Shown here piece by piece: positions 1-7,406 of a DNA stretch of 7,442 bases (positions are counted from its first letter, which is position 1; each line of letters begins with the position of its first letter). Below the pieces are notes generated by a model that saw nothing but the letters and a program-made list of their open reading frames with translations, did not search any database and was not told where the DNA came from. The stretch comes from Acidiferrobacteraceae bacterium. GTDB lineage: Bacteria > Pseudomonadota > Gammaproteobacteria > Arenicellales > UBA868. Location: assembly GCA_002731295.1 (NCBI GenBank), contig PCBE01000089.1, positions 1-7,442 of the forward strand, in the 5' to 3' direction. A program made the translations under genes and the position numbers.

Positions 1-1128
1 GCACTTCGAGAACGGCTCACCGAATCCGGAATTAATGTTGCTCTCATTACGGACGACGACAGTGTCTATTATTACAGCGGCTATTACGACTATCTGCACA
101 TGGATTTCGGCCGCCCCACCCTGCTGATTGTGAGCGTCGACGGCGAAAGCGTGCTGATTACCCCATCCATGGAAAAGGAGATGGCCCAGTCAGCTGCTGT
201 TGTCGACCGTATAGAACTGTGGAACGACGGCATGGGCAACGAATGGCGGGAAGCGCTGCCCGGTTTCCTGGGAGGTACGGCCAGGATTGGGGTTGAACCG
301 GATCTGATGCCCCCGGTAGTGCGCAGTTATGTTGATTCTCTGGTCAATCCAGACCGCCTCACCGACCTGATGCCCCTGGTCAGCGAGATGCGGATGATCA
401 AGTCATCCGACGAACTGCAGATCGCTCGCCACGCCGGGGAAGTCGGTATCGCCATGATGGACGCCGGCCGCGGCGCGATCGGTGAGGGCGTACCCGAATA
501 CGAGGTTGCGCTTTCCGCTACTCAGGCCGGTACCCGCAAGGCGGCCGACCTACTGAAGACACATTACAGTGACAAGCGTATGTCGCCGAGCATTCACTTC
601 ATGCAGATCATGGCATCGGGCAAAGAAATGACCATGACTCACCATCGTGCCAGTACCAAGGAGTTAAAGTACGGCGAACCGATTTTCCTGTGCTTTTGCG
701 GGATGACAAATTTTCACAGCTTCAAGCTGGGTTTTGACCGTACTTTCTGGCTGGGAGAAATCACCGACAGGTCCCAGGAGTCAGCCTACCAGACAGCGGT
801 TGACAGTCAGGCCGCAGCGCTTTCCGTATTGGGGCCAGGAGTTGCTGCAGAGGAAGTTCACCGAGCCTACGCAGATGTAATCCAAGCCGCGGGCTATGAG
901 TATCCGTTCCGCTGCGGTCGAGCGACCGGTTTCAGTTTTCTAGAACGCCCGCAACTCGTGTACGGTGACAAGACCATATTGCAGCCGGGGATGGTGTTCG
1001 CCGTCGATGGCTCGGTTACGGTACCCGGCAAGTTTCGCGCTCAGGTTGGAGACAGCTTTATCATTACCCATGATCGCTATGAGCAGATCACCACGCACCC
1101 CAATGCCGTTGCAGAAGTAACCATCTAA
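1..1128 (+). CDS. M24 (creatinase/ectoine-hydrolase-like) pita-bread hydrolase, 5'-truncated by window edge
   Basis: The reading frame is open from base 1 to the TAA at 1126-1128, giving 375 visible residues. The Met at 100 is internal, because the 33 codons before it (including LRERLTESGIN and VYYYSGYYDY) look like a normal creatinase N-terminal domain. Probably only some 15-30 residues are missing. The N-terminal domain runs to about base 380, followed by the M24 catalytic domain. The conserved His opposite the active site is present (His-His at 640-645). The five metal ligands of Xaa-Pro aminopeptidases are replaced: the DxG segment reads CFCG (691-702), the ligand before RTF is Gly in GFDRTF, GHG is GRA, the Glu of the EP motif is Asp (1006-1008), and the last Glu is Gly in VGDSF. 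Creatinase and EutD/DoeA ectoine hydrolase also work without these metals, so I infer a hydrolase acting on a small C-N compound rather than a peptidase. Substrate unknown. It is followed by a flavoenzyme after 58 bases, probably as one transcript. Confidence 0.87.
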   Translation, partial: ALRERLTESGINVALITDDDSVYYYSGYYDYLHMDFGRPTLLIVSVDGESVLITPSMEKEMAQSAAVVDRIELWNDGMGNEWREALPGFLGGTARIGVEPDLMPPVVRSYVDSLVNPDRLTDLMPLVSEMRMIKSSDELQIARHAGEVGIAMMDAGRGAIGEGVPEYEVALSATQAGTRKAADLLKTHYSDKRMSPSIHFMQIMASGKEMTMTHHRASTKELKYGEPIFLCFCGMTNFHSFKLGFDRTFWLGEITDRSQESAYQTAVDSQAAALSVLGPGVAAEEVHRAYADVIQAAGYEYPFRCGRATGFSFLERPQLVYGDKTILQPGMVFAVDGSVTVPGKFRAQVGDSFIITHDRYEQITTHPNAVAEVTI

Positions 1129-1186
1129 CAAAGGCTTTGTATATGCTTAAGCCAGTCGACAAGGTGGGTTTTGGTTCGTTGTGTAA

Positions 1187-2404
1187 ATGCTAATTGATGA
1201 AGATGAAATTTCGATGATCAGTCAAACATATGATGTTGTGATCGTCGGCGGTGGCGCTGTCGGCAGTTCTATTGCTTACCACCTAGCGGCTGAACCTGCT
1301 TTTGACGGAACCGTGTTGGTCGTAGAGCGCGATCCTACCTACCAAAAGTGCTCTACCGCACTTTCCTGGGCCGGTATACGGCAACAGTTTTCAACGCCCG
1401 AATGCATCGCGATGTCCGGTTACGGATTTGAGTTTTATCGCAATGCACCGGCCTGGCTCGCTGTTGGGGATGATGCACTGGACCTTGGGTATGTTGAAAA
1501 TGGTTATCTGCTGCTGGCAGATGAAACCAAACGTGAACAAGCCAAGGCGAACTATGACCTTCAGAGCGAGTACGATGTGGCGGTGGAGTGGTTGGAAACT
1601 GACCAGGTTGCCGATCGTTTCTCCGAGATCAATGTCGATGGCATCAGCGCCGCCACATTTGGTTATCGCAATGAAGGTTGGATTGCACCCATGAGTTTGT
1701 TGAACGGACTCAAACGCAAGGCGCGTCACCTTGGCGTGCACTATGTGAATGACGAGGTCGTCGATTTACTCCAGAAAGATACGCAAGTCCAAGGTGTGGT
1801 GCTTAAGGAAGGCGCTGAGGTCAGATCGCAATGGGTAGTGAATGCCGCAGGGCCTCGTGCATCCACCATCGGCGAAATGGCCGGGATCGAATTGCCTATC
1901 AGGCCACAACGATTGGTAACATTTGTGTTCGACTGCCAACGAGCAGTCGCGCATTACCCACTTACCCTAGATGTTTCCGGAGTCACTTTTCGGCCCGAGG
2001 GGTCTGGTTACTTGGCCCTTCTTGCTCCCGGCCCCGACGAGAACCCCTGGAGTTTCGACTTTGATATTGACTATACGGTGTTCAACCGACGGGTCTGGCC
2101 GGCACTTGCCCATCGCATACCTGCTTTCGAATCCATAAAACTCAAAAGTGCCTGGGCCGGTCACCTTGCCATTAACTATTTTGACCATAATGCCTTTCTC
2201 GGTGCCCACCCGACTGTGAGCGGGTTGTTGTTTGCCAACGGTTTCAGCGGTCATGGCTTGCAGCACTCCCCGGCCACGGGCCGTGCTTTGATGGAACTCA
2301 TCGTTTTTGAGGGGTACCGTAGTCTCGACTTGTCTCGCTTGGGTTTACAGCGCCTGCTCGACGACCAGCCCATTCGGGAGAATATGGTATTCGGGGCCTT
2401 GTAA
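1187..2404 (+). CDS. FAD-dependent oxidoreductase, DAO fold, FOXRED1-like
   Basis: A 405-residue flavoprotein of the D-amino-acid oxidase / sarcosine dehydrogenase fold. The dinucleotide-binding motif GGGAVG lies at residues 21-26, and the Glu ending the second strand is E47 in VLVVERD. A conserved segment SWAGIRQQFSTPE (60-72), the VVNAAGP flavin motif (217-223) and the C-terminal FAD-contact block GFSGHGLQHSPATGRA (352-367) are all intact. The order of motifs and the ending (DLSRLGLQRLLDDQPIREN) resemble human FOXRED1 as I recall it; this was not aligned. No signal peptide or membrane segment is visible, so it is probably soluble or peripheral. It likely oxidises a secondary or N-methyl amine or an amino acid, but the substrate is unknown. 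The start is uncertain: the ATG at 1214 gives MISQTYDVVIVGGG, a more typical beginning, whereas 1187 adds nine acidic residues. Neither has a strong ribosome binding site. It follows the M24 gene by 58 bases on the same strand. Confidence 0.9.
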   Translation: MLIDEDEISMISQTYDVVIVGGGAVGSSIAYHLAAEPAFDGTVLVVERDPTYQKCSTALSWAGIRQQFSTPECIAMSGYGFEFYRNAPAWLAVGDDALDLGYVENGYLLLADETKREQAKANYDLQSEYDVAVEWLETDQVADRFSEINVDGISAATFGYRNEGWIAPMSLLNGLKRKARHLGVHYVNDEVVDLLQKDTQVQGVVLKEGAEVRSQWVVNAAGPRASTIGEMAGIELPIRPQRLVTFVFDCQRAVAHYPLTLDVSGVTFRPEGSGYLALLAPGPDENPWSFDFDIDYTVFNRRVWPALAHRIPAFESIKLKSAWAGHLAINYFDHNAFLGAHPTVSGLLFANGFSGHGLQHSPATGRALMELIVFEGYRSLDLSRLGLQRLLDDQPIRENMVFGAL

Positions 2405-2582
2405 CGAGCCACCACGCCGCTCATTGGACGGTAGTGGACAAAGCCAAAATGAAGGAGGCGGCAAGTCACCTCAATTTATAACCGCTTGAATTGTAGATGA
2501 AAGGCCAATTTGGCTTAAAACCCACCGGCAAAGGAACTGACGAAAGTGCTGGCTTCAGTAGGGCGCTATTGAACGGGATAAA

Positions 2583-4400
2583 TCAAGAGTTGTTGATTAC
2601 CGACAGGAAACTGTCACCGTACTTTTCTAGTTTTGCGGGTCCGACACCCACTAAATTCAAAAACTCATCTCTATTTCTTGGCTTTCTTTCCACCATTTGA
2701 TACAGAACGGTATCTACAAAGACCACGAAGGCTGGGACACCCTGGTCTTGGGCGAGTGTTAATCGCTTTTGTTTGAGTCGAGACAACAATTCAGCATTTT
2801 CCCCACTATAGATATGTGTCGGAATGCTTTCTTTTAACGTGCGACCTATTTTCTGTTTTGGCGTCGGTTCTGACGGCTGTTTGCATTGAAAGCGAGTCGT
2901 GCCTTTTAGGAGCTTAAAACCGCTCTCTGATATTTCCAGTCCGCCGTATTTCTTGATATTCAAGACAATATGACCAGCCGCTATAAGTTGTCGTATAAAA
3001 CTTTGTAGGTAAGGTTTTGAATATTTGGAACCGATACCAAAAGTTTTGATTTGATCATGCCCTCTCTCAATGATTTTCTCTGATCGTGAGCCACGTAATA
3101 CATCTATGATATGTGCCGCACCGAAGAACTGCCCAGTTCTGTAAATTGCAGAGAGTGTCATTTTTGCCAGTTCCGAACCATCAATTAACTCCGGTGGGTC
3201 TATGCAATTGTCGCAATTGCCACAGGGAGAAATTCGTTCATTGAAATAGTGGAGAAGCGCTATGCGTCTACAGGATGATGCTTCACAATAGGCCAATAGG
3301 GAATCCAATCGCTTATGTTCTCTCAGCTTGTAGCCTTGGTCTTCGCCATCATCTTCGATGAAACGACGCCTCTGAAATAGGTCGTTCAATCCATAGATCA
3401 GTAATGTTTCAGCTGGTTCACCGTCCCGCCCCGCTCTCCCTATCTCCTGGTAGTAGGCTTCCATGCTTCCAGGAAGACTGACGTGTGCCACAAAGCGTAT
3501 GTCTGGTTTGTCTATTCCCATGCCGAAGGCAATAGTGGCTGCCATGATGACGTAAGGATCAGTCATAAATCGATCCTGATGCTTGCTTCTAGTCTCACTA
3601 TCTAAACCAGCATGATAGGCAATTGAGTTGTAACCTTTGCTTTGAAGAAACGTGGCTACTTCCTCTGTCTGTTTGCGAGATAGGCAATACACGATGCCTG
3701 AGCACTGCTTTTTATCGTCAAGAAACGCTAAGAGTTGGGTTTTCCAATTTAACTTGGGCTTCACCGTGAGTCGTAAATTCGGTCTGTCAAACCCCTGCAC
3801 AAACCTGACAGCATTGTTTTTGGTTAGTTTCTGGACAATGTCTTGTTGTGTCGCAGTATCGGCTGTTGCCGTAAATGCGGCGATCACTGCTTGAGGGAAA
3901 ATCTCATTTAGTTTTGACAGGGCCTCATAATCGGGACGAAAGTTAGCGCCCCATTTTGAAATGCAGTGAGCTTCATCAATCACAAACATTCCAGTTTCAA
4001 CTCGCTGTAATGCAGACAGCATTTTCTGACTCATTAACATTTCTGGGGACATGTAAAGCAGGGAAGATTGACGGCTCTTAAACTGATTCCATGCGTCGCT
4101 GTTGTCTTCATAGCTGCGATTGGAATGGATACGGTCAGCGGGTATACCCAGATCCTGCAGGACGGCTACTTGATCATCCATAAGTGCCATAAGTGGTGAT
4201 ACAACTACCGCACGTTCGTTTAGAACGAGTGGTGGTATCTGGTAACACAACGATTTGCCGGAGCCTGTTGGCATCACAGCCAGCACATGAGTCTTGTTTA
4301 AGAGATGATCAATAATTTGTCTCTGACCAGGCTTAAAAGATTCAAAACCAAAGGTCGAGTTGAGCAGTTGGGTGGGGCTAGTCGCCTTTAATCCTGCCAT
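2583..4400 (-). CDS. recQ: ATP-dependent DNA helicase RecQ
   Basis: A full-length RecQ of 605 residues (the E. coli protein is about 609), a 3'-5' DNA helicase of recombination and replication-fork repair in the cytoplasm. Helicase core: Walker A MPTGSGKS (43-50), DEAH (142-145), FTATA (176-180), YHAGL (262-266), AFGMGIDKPD (291-300) and QEIGRAGRDG (318-327). The RecQ zinc site has Cys377, Cys393, Cys396 and Cys399. A winged-helix RQC domain follows (about 405-500), then a polar linker, then an HRDC domain (about 535-603). The aromatic-rich loop after DEAH reads CISKWGANFRPDY, where nearly all RecQs have WGHDFR, so Ala152 replaces His and Asn153 replaces Asp. The ATG at 4400 gives a normal N-terminus, but no good Shine-Dalgarno precedes it. 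The gene stands alone, convergent with the flavoenzyme gene and divergent from mscS. Several stretches are only about 33-43% G+C, lower than sampled stretches of the flanking M24 and RNA helicase genes. Identity is secure. Confidence 0.97.
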   Translation of the reverse strand: MAGLKATSPTQLLNSTFGFESFKPGQRQIIDHLLNKTHVLAVMPTGSGKSLCYQIPPLVLNERAVVVSPLMALMDDQVAVLQDLGIPADRIHSNRSYEDNSDAWNQFKSRQSSLLYMSPEMLMSQKMLSALQRVETGMFVIDEAHCISKWGANFRPDYEALSKLNEIFPQAVIAAFTATADTATQQDIVQKLTKNNAVRFVQGFDRPNLRLTVKPKLNWKTQLLAFLDDKKQCSGIVYCLSRKQTEEVATFLQSKGYNSIAYHAGLDSETRSKHQDRFMTDPYVIMAATIAFGMGIDKPDIRFVAHVSLPGSMEAYYQEIGRAGRDGEPAETLLIYGLNDLFQRRRFIEDDGEDQGYKLREHKRLDSLLAYCEASSCRRIALLHYFNERISPCGNCDNCIDPPELIDGSELAKMTLSAIYRTGQFFGAAHIIDVLRGSRSEKIIERGHDQIKTFGIGSKYSKPYLQSFIRQLIAAGHIVLNIKKYGGLEISESGFKLLKGTTRFQCKQPSEPTPKQKIGRTLKESIPTHIYSGENAELLSRLKQKRLTLAQDQGVPAFVVFVDTVLYQMVERKPRNRDEFLNLVGVGPAKLEKYGDSFLSVINNS

Positions 4401-4444
4401 GGTTATTACTTACGACAACAGTTTCAACTTTCTTCTCACTGTAT

Positions 4445-4456
4445 CCAGCTAGCTGG
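4445..4456. repeat. 12-base perfect palindrome upstream of recQ
   Basis: CCAGCTAGCTGG is identical to its reverse complement and lies 44 bases before the recQ start codon. It could be an operator half-site pair or a small leader hairpin. Palindromes this long are expected about twice by chance in a window this size, so a function is only a possibility. It does not match a LexA box. Confidence 0.35.
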
Positions 4457-4741
4457 CGATTTGTTTCAATGTGAACAAGGTAACTCGAAGGTAGTCGATA
4501 CTCGAGTCGCCTTCCGCCTTCTTGGGAGTGGGTTTGTTGATTGAATGATGGAAGAACAGGCTGGTAAAAGTCTAATGTTATCAGATTGAATCGAGATAAA
4601 TTGATGATGACAAGGACCAAGAGATTTCTGCACCGGATTCGGAACCCCTCCACTGACGTAGTGCGACAGGCACTATCAAAACAATCAATGATTAATTCGG
4701 CTCAGTAATATATGCTGAATCACTGCTCCTTGAACTTTCTC

Positions 4742-4746
4742 GAAGG
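4742..4746 (+). promoter_or_regulatory. Ribosome binding site of the mscS gene
   Basis: GAAGG lies nine bases before the ATG at 4756, a normal distance for a Shine-Dalgarno. It supports this start codon over any internal Met. Confidence 0.6.
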
Positions 4747-4755
4747 CACCTACAA

Positions 4756-5838
4756 ATGAATCACGAAATCGAACAAATACTTCAACAAATCAGCGAGTAC
4801 CTGCCTGATAGCCGTATCGTTCAGGCAGTAATCATTGTTATCGCAGCGGTGCTTTTGTCGCGGCTTGTATCACTGCTTATCGATACGACTCTGAAAAGAT
4901 TAGCTGGTAGAACCCGGTCTGATCTAGACGACAAGATGATTGCGTTTGTACAGAACCCTCTAGCCAAAACGATTGTATTGGTCGGTCTTGCTCTTGCTGT
5001 AGCAAATCTCGGTCTGGACGATAAAGTTGTCTTTGTTATGGTGAAGCTTCTATTAACGATTATGGTGATTGTCTGGGCGTTCCCTTTGGCAGGTTTGCTT
5101 AAGAGCCTATTTGGTGCGGCCAGTTCAACACGGGAGCACTTCGGCGCAATTCAGCCTACGACCCTGCCCTTATTTAACAATGTTGGGAAAATACTGGTGT
5201 GGGCGCTGGCAGTATTTGTAGTTATTGTGGTCTGGGACCTAGATGCGACCAGTTGGTTGGCGTCGGCCGGTGTTGTTGGTCTAGCAGTTGGTTTCGCTGC
5301 CAAAGACACGCTATCAAATTTAATTGCGGGTGTTTTCATTATGGCGGATGCTCAGTACAAGATAGACGATCTCATCATTTTGGATAGTGGGGAGCGAGGC
5401 CAGGTTACCCACATCGGACTTCGCTCTACTCGCCTGCTTACGCGTGATGATATAGAAATTACTGTACCCAACGCCGTAATGGGGCAGGCTAAAATTACAA
5501 ATGAGACCGGTGGTCCAAAGCCGCAACGGCGGTTGCGGGTGCCGGTGGGCGTTGCCTATGGTAGCGACATCGATCGGGTGCGGGAGATTCTGTTGCGGGT
5601 GGCACTCGACGAGAAATTGATATCGAATTCTCCCGAAGCACAGGTGCGTTTCCGAGCATTTGGCGCCTCCAGCCTAGATTTCGAGTTGCTGTGCTGGATT
5701 TCAGACCCCTTACTCAAAGGACGGGCGATAGATATGCTGTTGTGTAGTATTGACCGAGAATTTCGAATACATCGAGTTGAAATCCCTTTTCCACAACAGG
5801 ATGTCTACATTAAACAGTTACCGCCTCCCGTAACTTGA
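4756..5838 (+). CDS. Small-conductance mechanosensitive channel, MscS family
   Basis: A 360-residue inner-membrane channel that opens under membrane tension to release solutes during hypo-osmotic shock. Hydrophobic helices lie at about 21-42, 72-87, 91-118 and 143-160. The pore-lining helix is at about 167-197, with the Gly/Ala-rich ASAGVVGLAVGFAAK and the typical KDTLSNLIAG turn. The beta domain follows (about 200-250, with GERGQVTHIGLRST and ITVPNA), then the alpha/beta vestibule domain (about 257-345) ending in the family signature IPFPQQDVYIK (343-353). It is longer than E. coli MscS (286 residues) by an N-terminal extension of roughly two helices, a common variant. The start at 4756 is supported by GAAGG nine bases upstream. 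It is transcribed alone, divergent from recQ and convergent with the RNA helicase gene. The TGA stop at 5836-5838 is followed by 55 further sense codons in the same frame. The family is secure; which paralogue type (MscS, YnaI or other) I cannot say. Confidence 0.93.
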   Translation: MNHEIEQILQQISEYLPDSRIVQAVIIVIAAVLLSRLVSLLIDTTLKRLAGRTRSDLDDKMIAFVQNPLAKTIVLVGLALAVANLGLDDKVVFVMVKLLLTIMVIVWAFPLAGLLKSLFGAASSTREHFGAIQPTTLPLFNNVGKILVWALAVFVVIVVWDLDATSWLASAGVVGLAVGFAAKDTLSNLIAGVFIMADAQYKIDDLIILDSGERGQVTHIGLRSTRLLTRDDIEITVPNAVMGQAKITNETGGPKPQRRLRVPVGVAYGSDIDRVREILLRVALDEKLISNSPEAQVRFRAFGASSLDFELLCWISDPLLKGRAIDMLLCSIDREFRIHRVEIPFPQQDVYIKQLPPPVT

Positions 5839-6031
5839 TGTGCCACTGCGATAGTTAACAGAGGTCGCCATCCTTCCAGACAGTACGTCTACATCGCTCG
5901 TGGCTACCGGACTGGAGAGGATAGGAAGAACTGCTGGGTTTTTGTTAATGTCAGTCCAGAGCAAGCCAGTCGCCCAATTGCTACGTTACTCATTGATCCG
6001 CTTTAAGGCAGACCTGTGAGAAAGCAGCTTT

Positions 6032-7330
6032 CTAGGCGGCCTTTCTTACACGCGATTGCTTTGCTCGCTTGGCGCCCGAAGAGCCTTTTCGCCAATGCCC
6101 CGGTTTGTGTGTGTTCTTACCCTTGGAGTGCCCGGCGAATTTGCGTTTGAACTTGGGGCTAGATTTGGCAGCATGCTTGATTTTAGGTTCTGAGCTTGTC
6201 GGCTCCAGACCTTCAATGACTTCTCGGTTAATTTTTCGCCCGGTCAACTTTTCAATCTGCGACAACTTCTGCCAGTCGGCAGATCCAACAAGCGAGATCG
6301 CACAGCCGGTAGCACCGGCACGTCCGGTGCGGCCGATCCGATGAATGTAGTCCTCGGCAATCATTGGCAAATCGAAATTGATTACGTGGCTTATATCCTT
6401 GATATCTAGCCCCCGAGCTGCAACATCTGTTGCCACCAGCATGTCAACTCGGCCTTTGCGAAGATTTTCGACTGTCTGCCGCCGTTTGTTCTGGCTCATA
6501 TCGCCGTGCAGGGCGGCACTCTTATGCTCCTTTGAACGTAGTGTTTTCGCGAGTTGATCAGCTCCCCGTTTCGTCGAGGTAAAGATCAACGTCTTGGTTA
6601 ACTGCCCATTCTCGAGGTGATGCGCCAACAGTTTGTGCTTGTGGGCTTTGCTATCTGCGTGATGCATGTGCTGGCGAATCGACCGATGCCGATCATGATT
6701 GGCTGCCAACGAGATGCTCCGTGGTTTTTTTAGGAGCTGGTTTGCGATCTTCACAACCTGGCCTTCAAGTGTCGCTGAAAAGAGTAAGGTTTGACGCTCA
6801 CGGGGAATTGCTGCCGCAATATCTTTTACCGCATCAATAAAGCCCATATCTAGCATTCGGTCTGCTTCATCCAAAACCAGTATCTCCAGGCGGGAAAAAT
6901 CTACCTTGCCCTGTTCCATGTGGTCCATCAGCCGACCAGGGGTCGCGACCAGAAGATCCAACCGATTACGGAGCATTTTTAGCTGAGGGGAGTAAGACAT
7001 GCCCCCGACAATCGAGCCAGTGGAGATTTTGGAATACCGGCTGAACTGGCGAATATGTTGATTAATCTGCATCGCAAGCTCACGAGTTGGTGTTAAAACC
7101 AATACACGTGGGCCTATGCCAGATTTCTTGGAACGCCGCAAAATATGCTGAAGTGCCGGCAACACGAATGCCGCGGTTTTGCCGGTTCCCGTCTGCGCTG
7201 ACGCCATCAGGTCTGCGCCCGACAACACCACCGGGATTGCTTTACGCTGAATGTCGGTAGGCTCGGTAAAGCCGGATTTTTCGATTGCTTCGAGTAGTCG
7301 AGGATCGAGTTTGAGTTCTTTAAATAGCAA
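6032..7330 (-). CDS. DEAD-box ATP-dependent RNA helicase, RhlE/SrmB type
   Basis: A 432-residue DEAD-box RNA helicase that unwinds short RNA duplexes, probably in ribosome assembly or cold-time mRNA remodelling. Motifs in order: Q motif GFTEPTDIQ (20-28), AQTGTGKT (45-52), PTRELA (81-86), GG (109-110), TPGR (130-133), DEAD (154-157), SAT (185-187), LIFTSTKRGA (248-257), TDVAARGLD (301-309) and HRIGRTGR (330-337). The tail from about 384 is rich in Lys, Arg and His (for example KFKRKFAGHSKGK) and probably binds RNA. Parts recall SrmB (PALQHIL, LLFSATLEG) and parts RhlE (ASAQTGTGKTA, EDYIHRIGRTGRAG), so I give no symbol. The frame has no ATG or GTG before the first motif. The start at 7330 is TTG, with GGAA six bases upstream as a weak ribosome binding site, and the frame is closed further upstream by a TAA. 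It ends convergently with mscS. Confidence 0.94.
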   Translation of the reverse strand: MLFKELKLDPRLLEAIEKSGFTEPTDIQRKAIPVVLSGADLMASAQTGTGKTAAFVLPALQHILRRSKKSGIGPRVLVLTPTRELAMQINQHIRQFSRYSKISTGSIVGGMSYSPQLKMLRNRLDLLVATPGRLMDHMEQGKVDFSRLEILVLDEADRMLDMGFIDAVKDIAAAIPRERQTLLFSATLEGQVVKIANQLLKKPRSISLAANHDRHRSIRQHMHHADSKAHKHKLLAHHLENGQLTKTLIFTSTKRGADQLAKTLRSKEHKSAALHGDMSQNKRRQTVENLRKGRVDMLVATDVAARGLDIKDISHVINFDLPMIAEDYIHRIGRTGRAGATGCAISLVGSADWQKLSQIEKLTGRKINREVIEGLEPTSSEPKIKHAAKSSPKFKRKFAGHSKGKNTHKPGHWRKGSSGAKRAKQSRVRKAA

Positions 7331-7382
7331 AAATAATTCCAGTCGGCCTGTACGCCGCGTAAAAGTTAGGAGGGAGAGTGTA

Positions 7383-7402
7383 GTGAGGTCTTATAACCTC
7401 AC
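7383..7402. repeat. Inverted repeat (7-bp arms) in the RNA helicase upstream region
   Basis: GTGAGGT and ACCTCAC flank the six-base centre CTTATA. This would form a 7-bp hairpin in the helicase mRNA leader or serve as a two-fold protein site. It lies 53-72 bases before the TTG start. On the - strand the loop holds TATAAG, which could also be part of a -10 element, though no matching -35 was found. Confidence 0.5.
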
Positions 7403-7406
7403 CGGT

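Larger units (their letters stand above)
4401..4755. other. Intergenic region between divergent recQ and mscS
   Basis: These 355 bases should hold the promoters of both flanking genes, but I cannot point to a convincing -35/-10 pair for either. A TAATAT at 4706-4711 is a possible -10 for mscS without a good -35 upstream. The region contains a perfect 12-base palindrome (4445-4456) and an imperfect stem GAAGG...CCTTC (4487-4514) with TCGA repeated inside, both in what would be the recQ leader. A GTG-started open frame on the - strand (4653 to 4378) overlaps the first 23 bases of recQ, but it lacks a ribosome binding site and resembles nothing I know. On the + strand a 36-codon frame beginning near 4602 is equally unsupported. 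No tRNA or attachment site was found. Confidence 0.6.

Noticed and set aside
2452..2460. Strong Shine-Dalgarno-like AAGGAGGCG after the flavoenzyme gene
   Set aside because: No ATG, GTG or TTG stands at a usable distance downstream, and no coding frame follows. Probably chance.
2502..2516. Small stem (AGGCCA/TGGCTT) as a terminator between the convergent flavoenzyme and recQ genes
   Set aside because: Six pairs with one G-T wobble, a three-base loop and no T-run on either strand. Too weak to call.
2497..2700. 67-codon ATG-started frame on the + strand between the flavoenzyme gene and recQ
   Set aside because: More than half lies antisense to the conserved recQ C-terminus, and the product resembles nothing known.
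4631..4650. TTCCGAATCC-like piece (- strand) resembling a tRNA T-arm
   Set aside because: The loop has one base too many, and no matching acceptor, D or anticodon arm could be found around it.
4378..4653. 91-codon GTG-started frame on the - strand overlapping the start of recQ
   Set aside because: No ribosome binding site precedes the GTG, no domain or homologue is recognisable, and it runs 23 bases into recQ in another frame. Its second half reads rather protein-like, so a decayed gene end is not excluded.
6019..6033. AGAAAG/CTTTCT hairpin as a terminator between mscS and the RNA helicase gene
   Set aside because: The stem is AT-rich, six pairs long and lacks a following T-run on both strands, and it overlaps the helicase stop codon.
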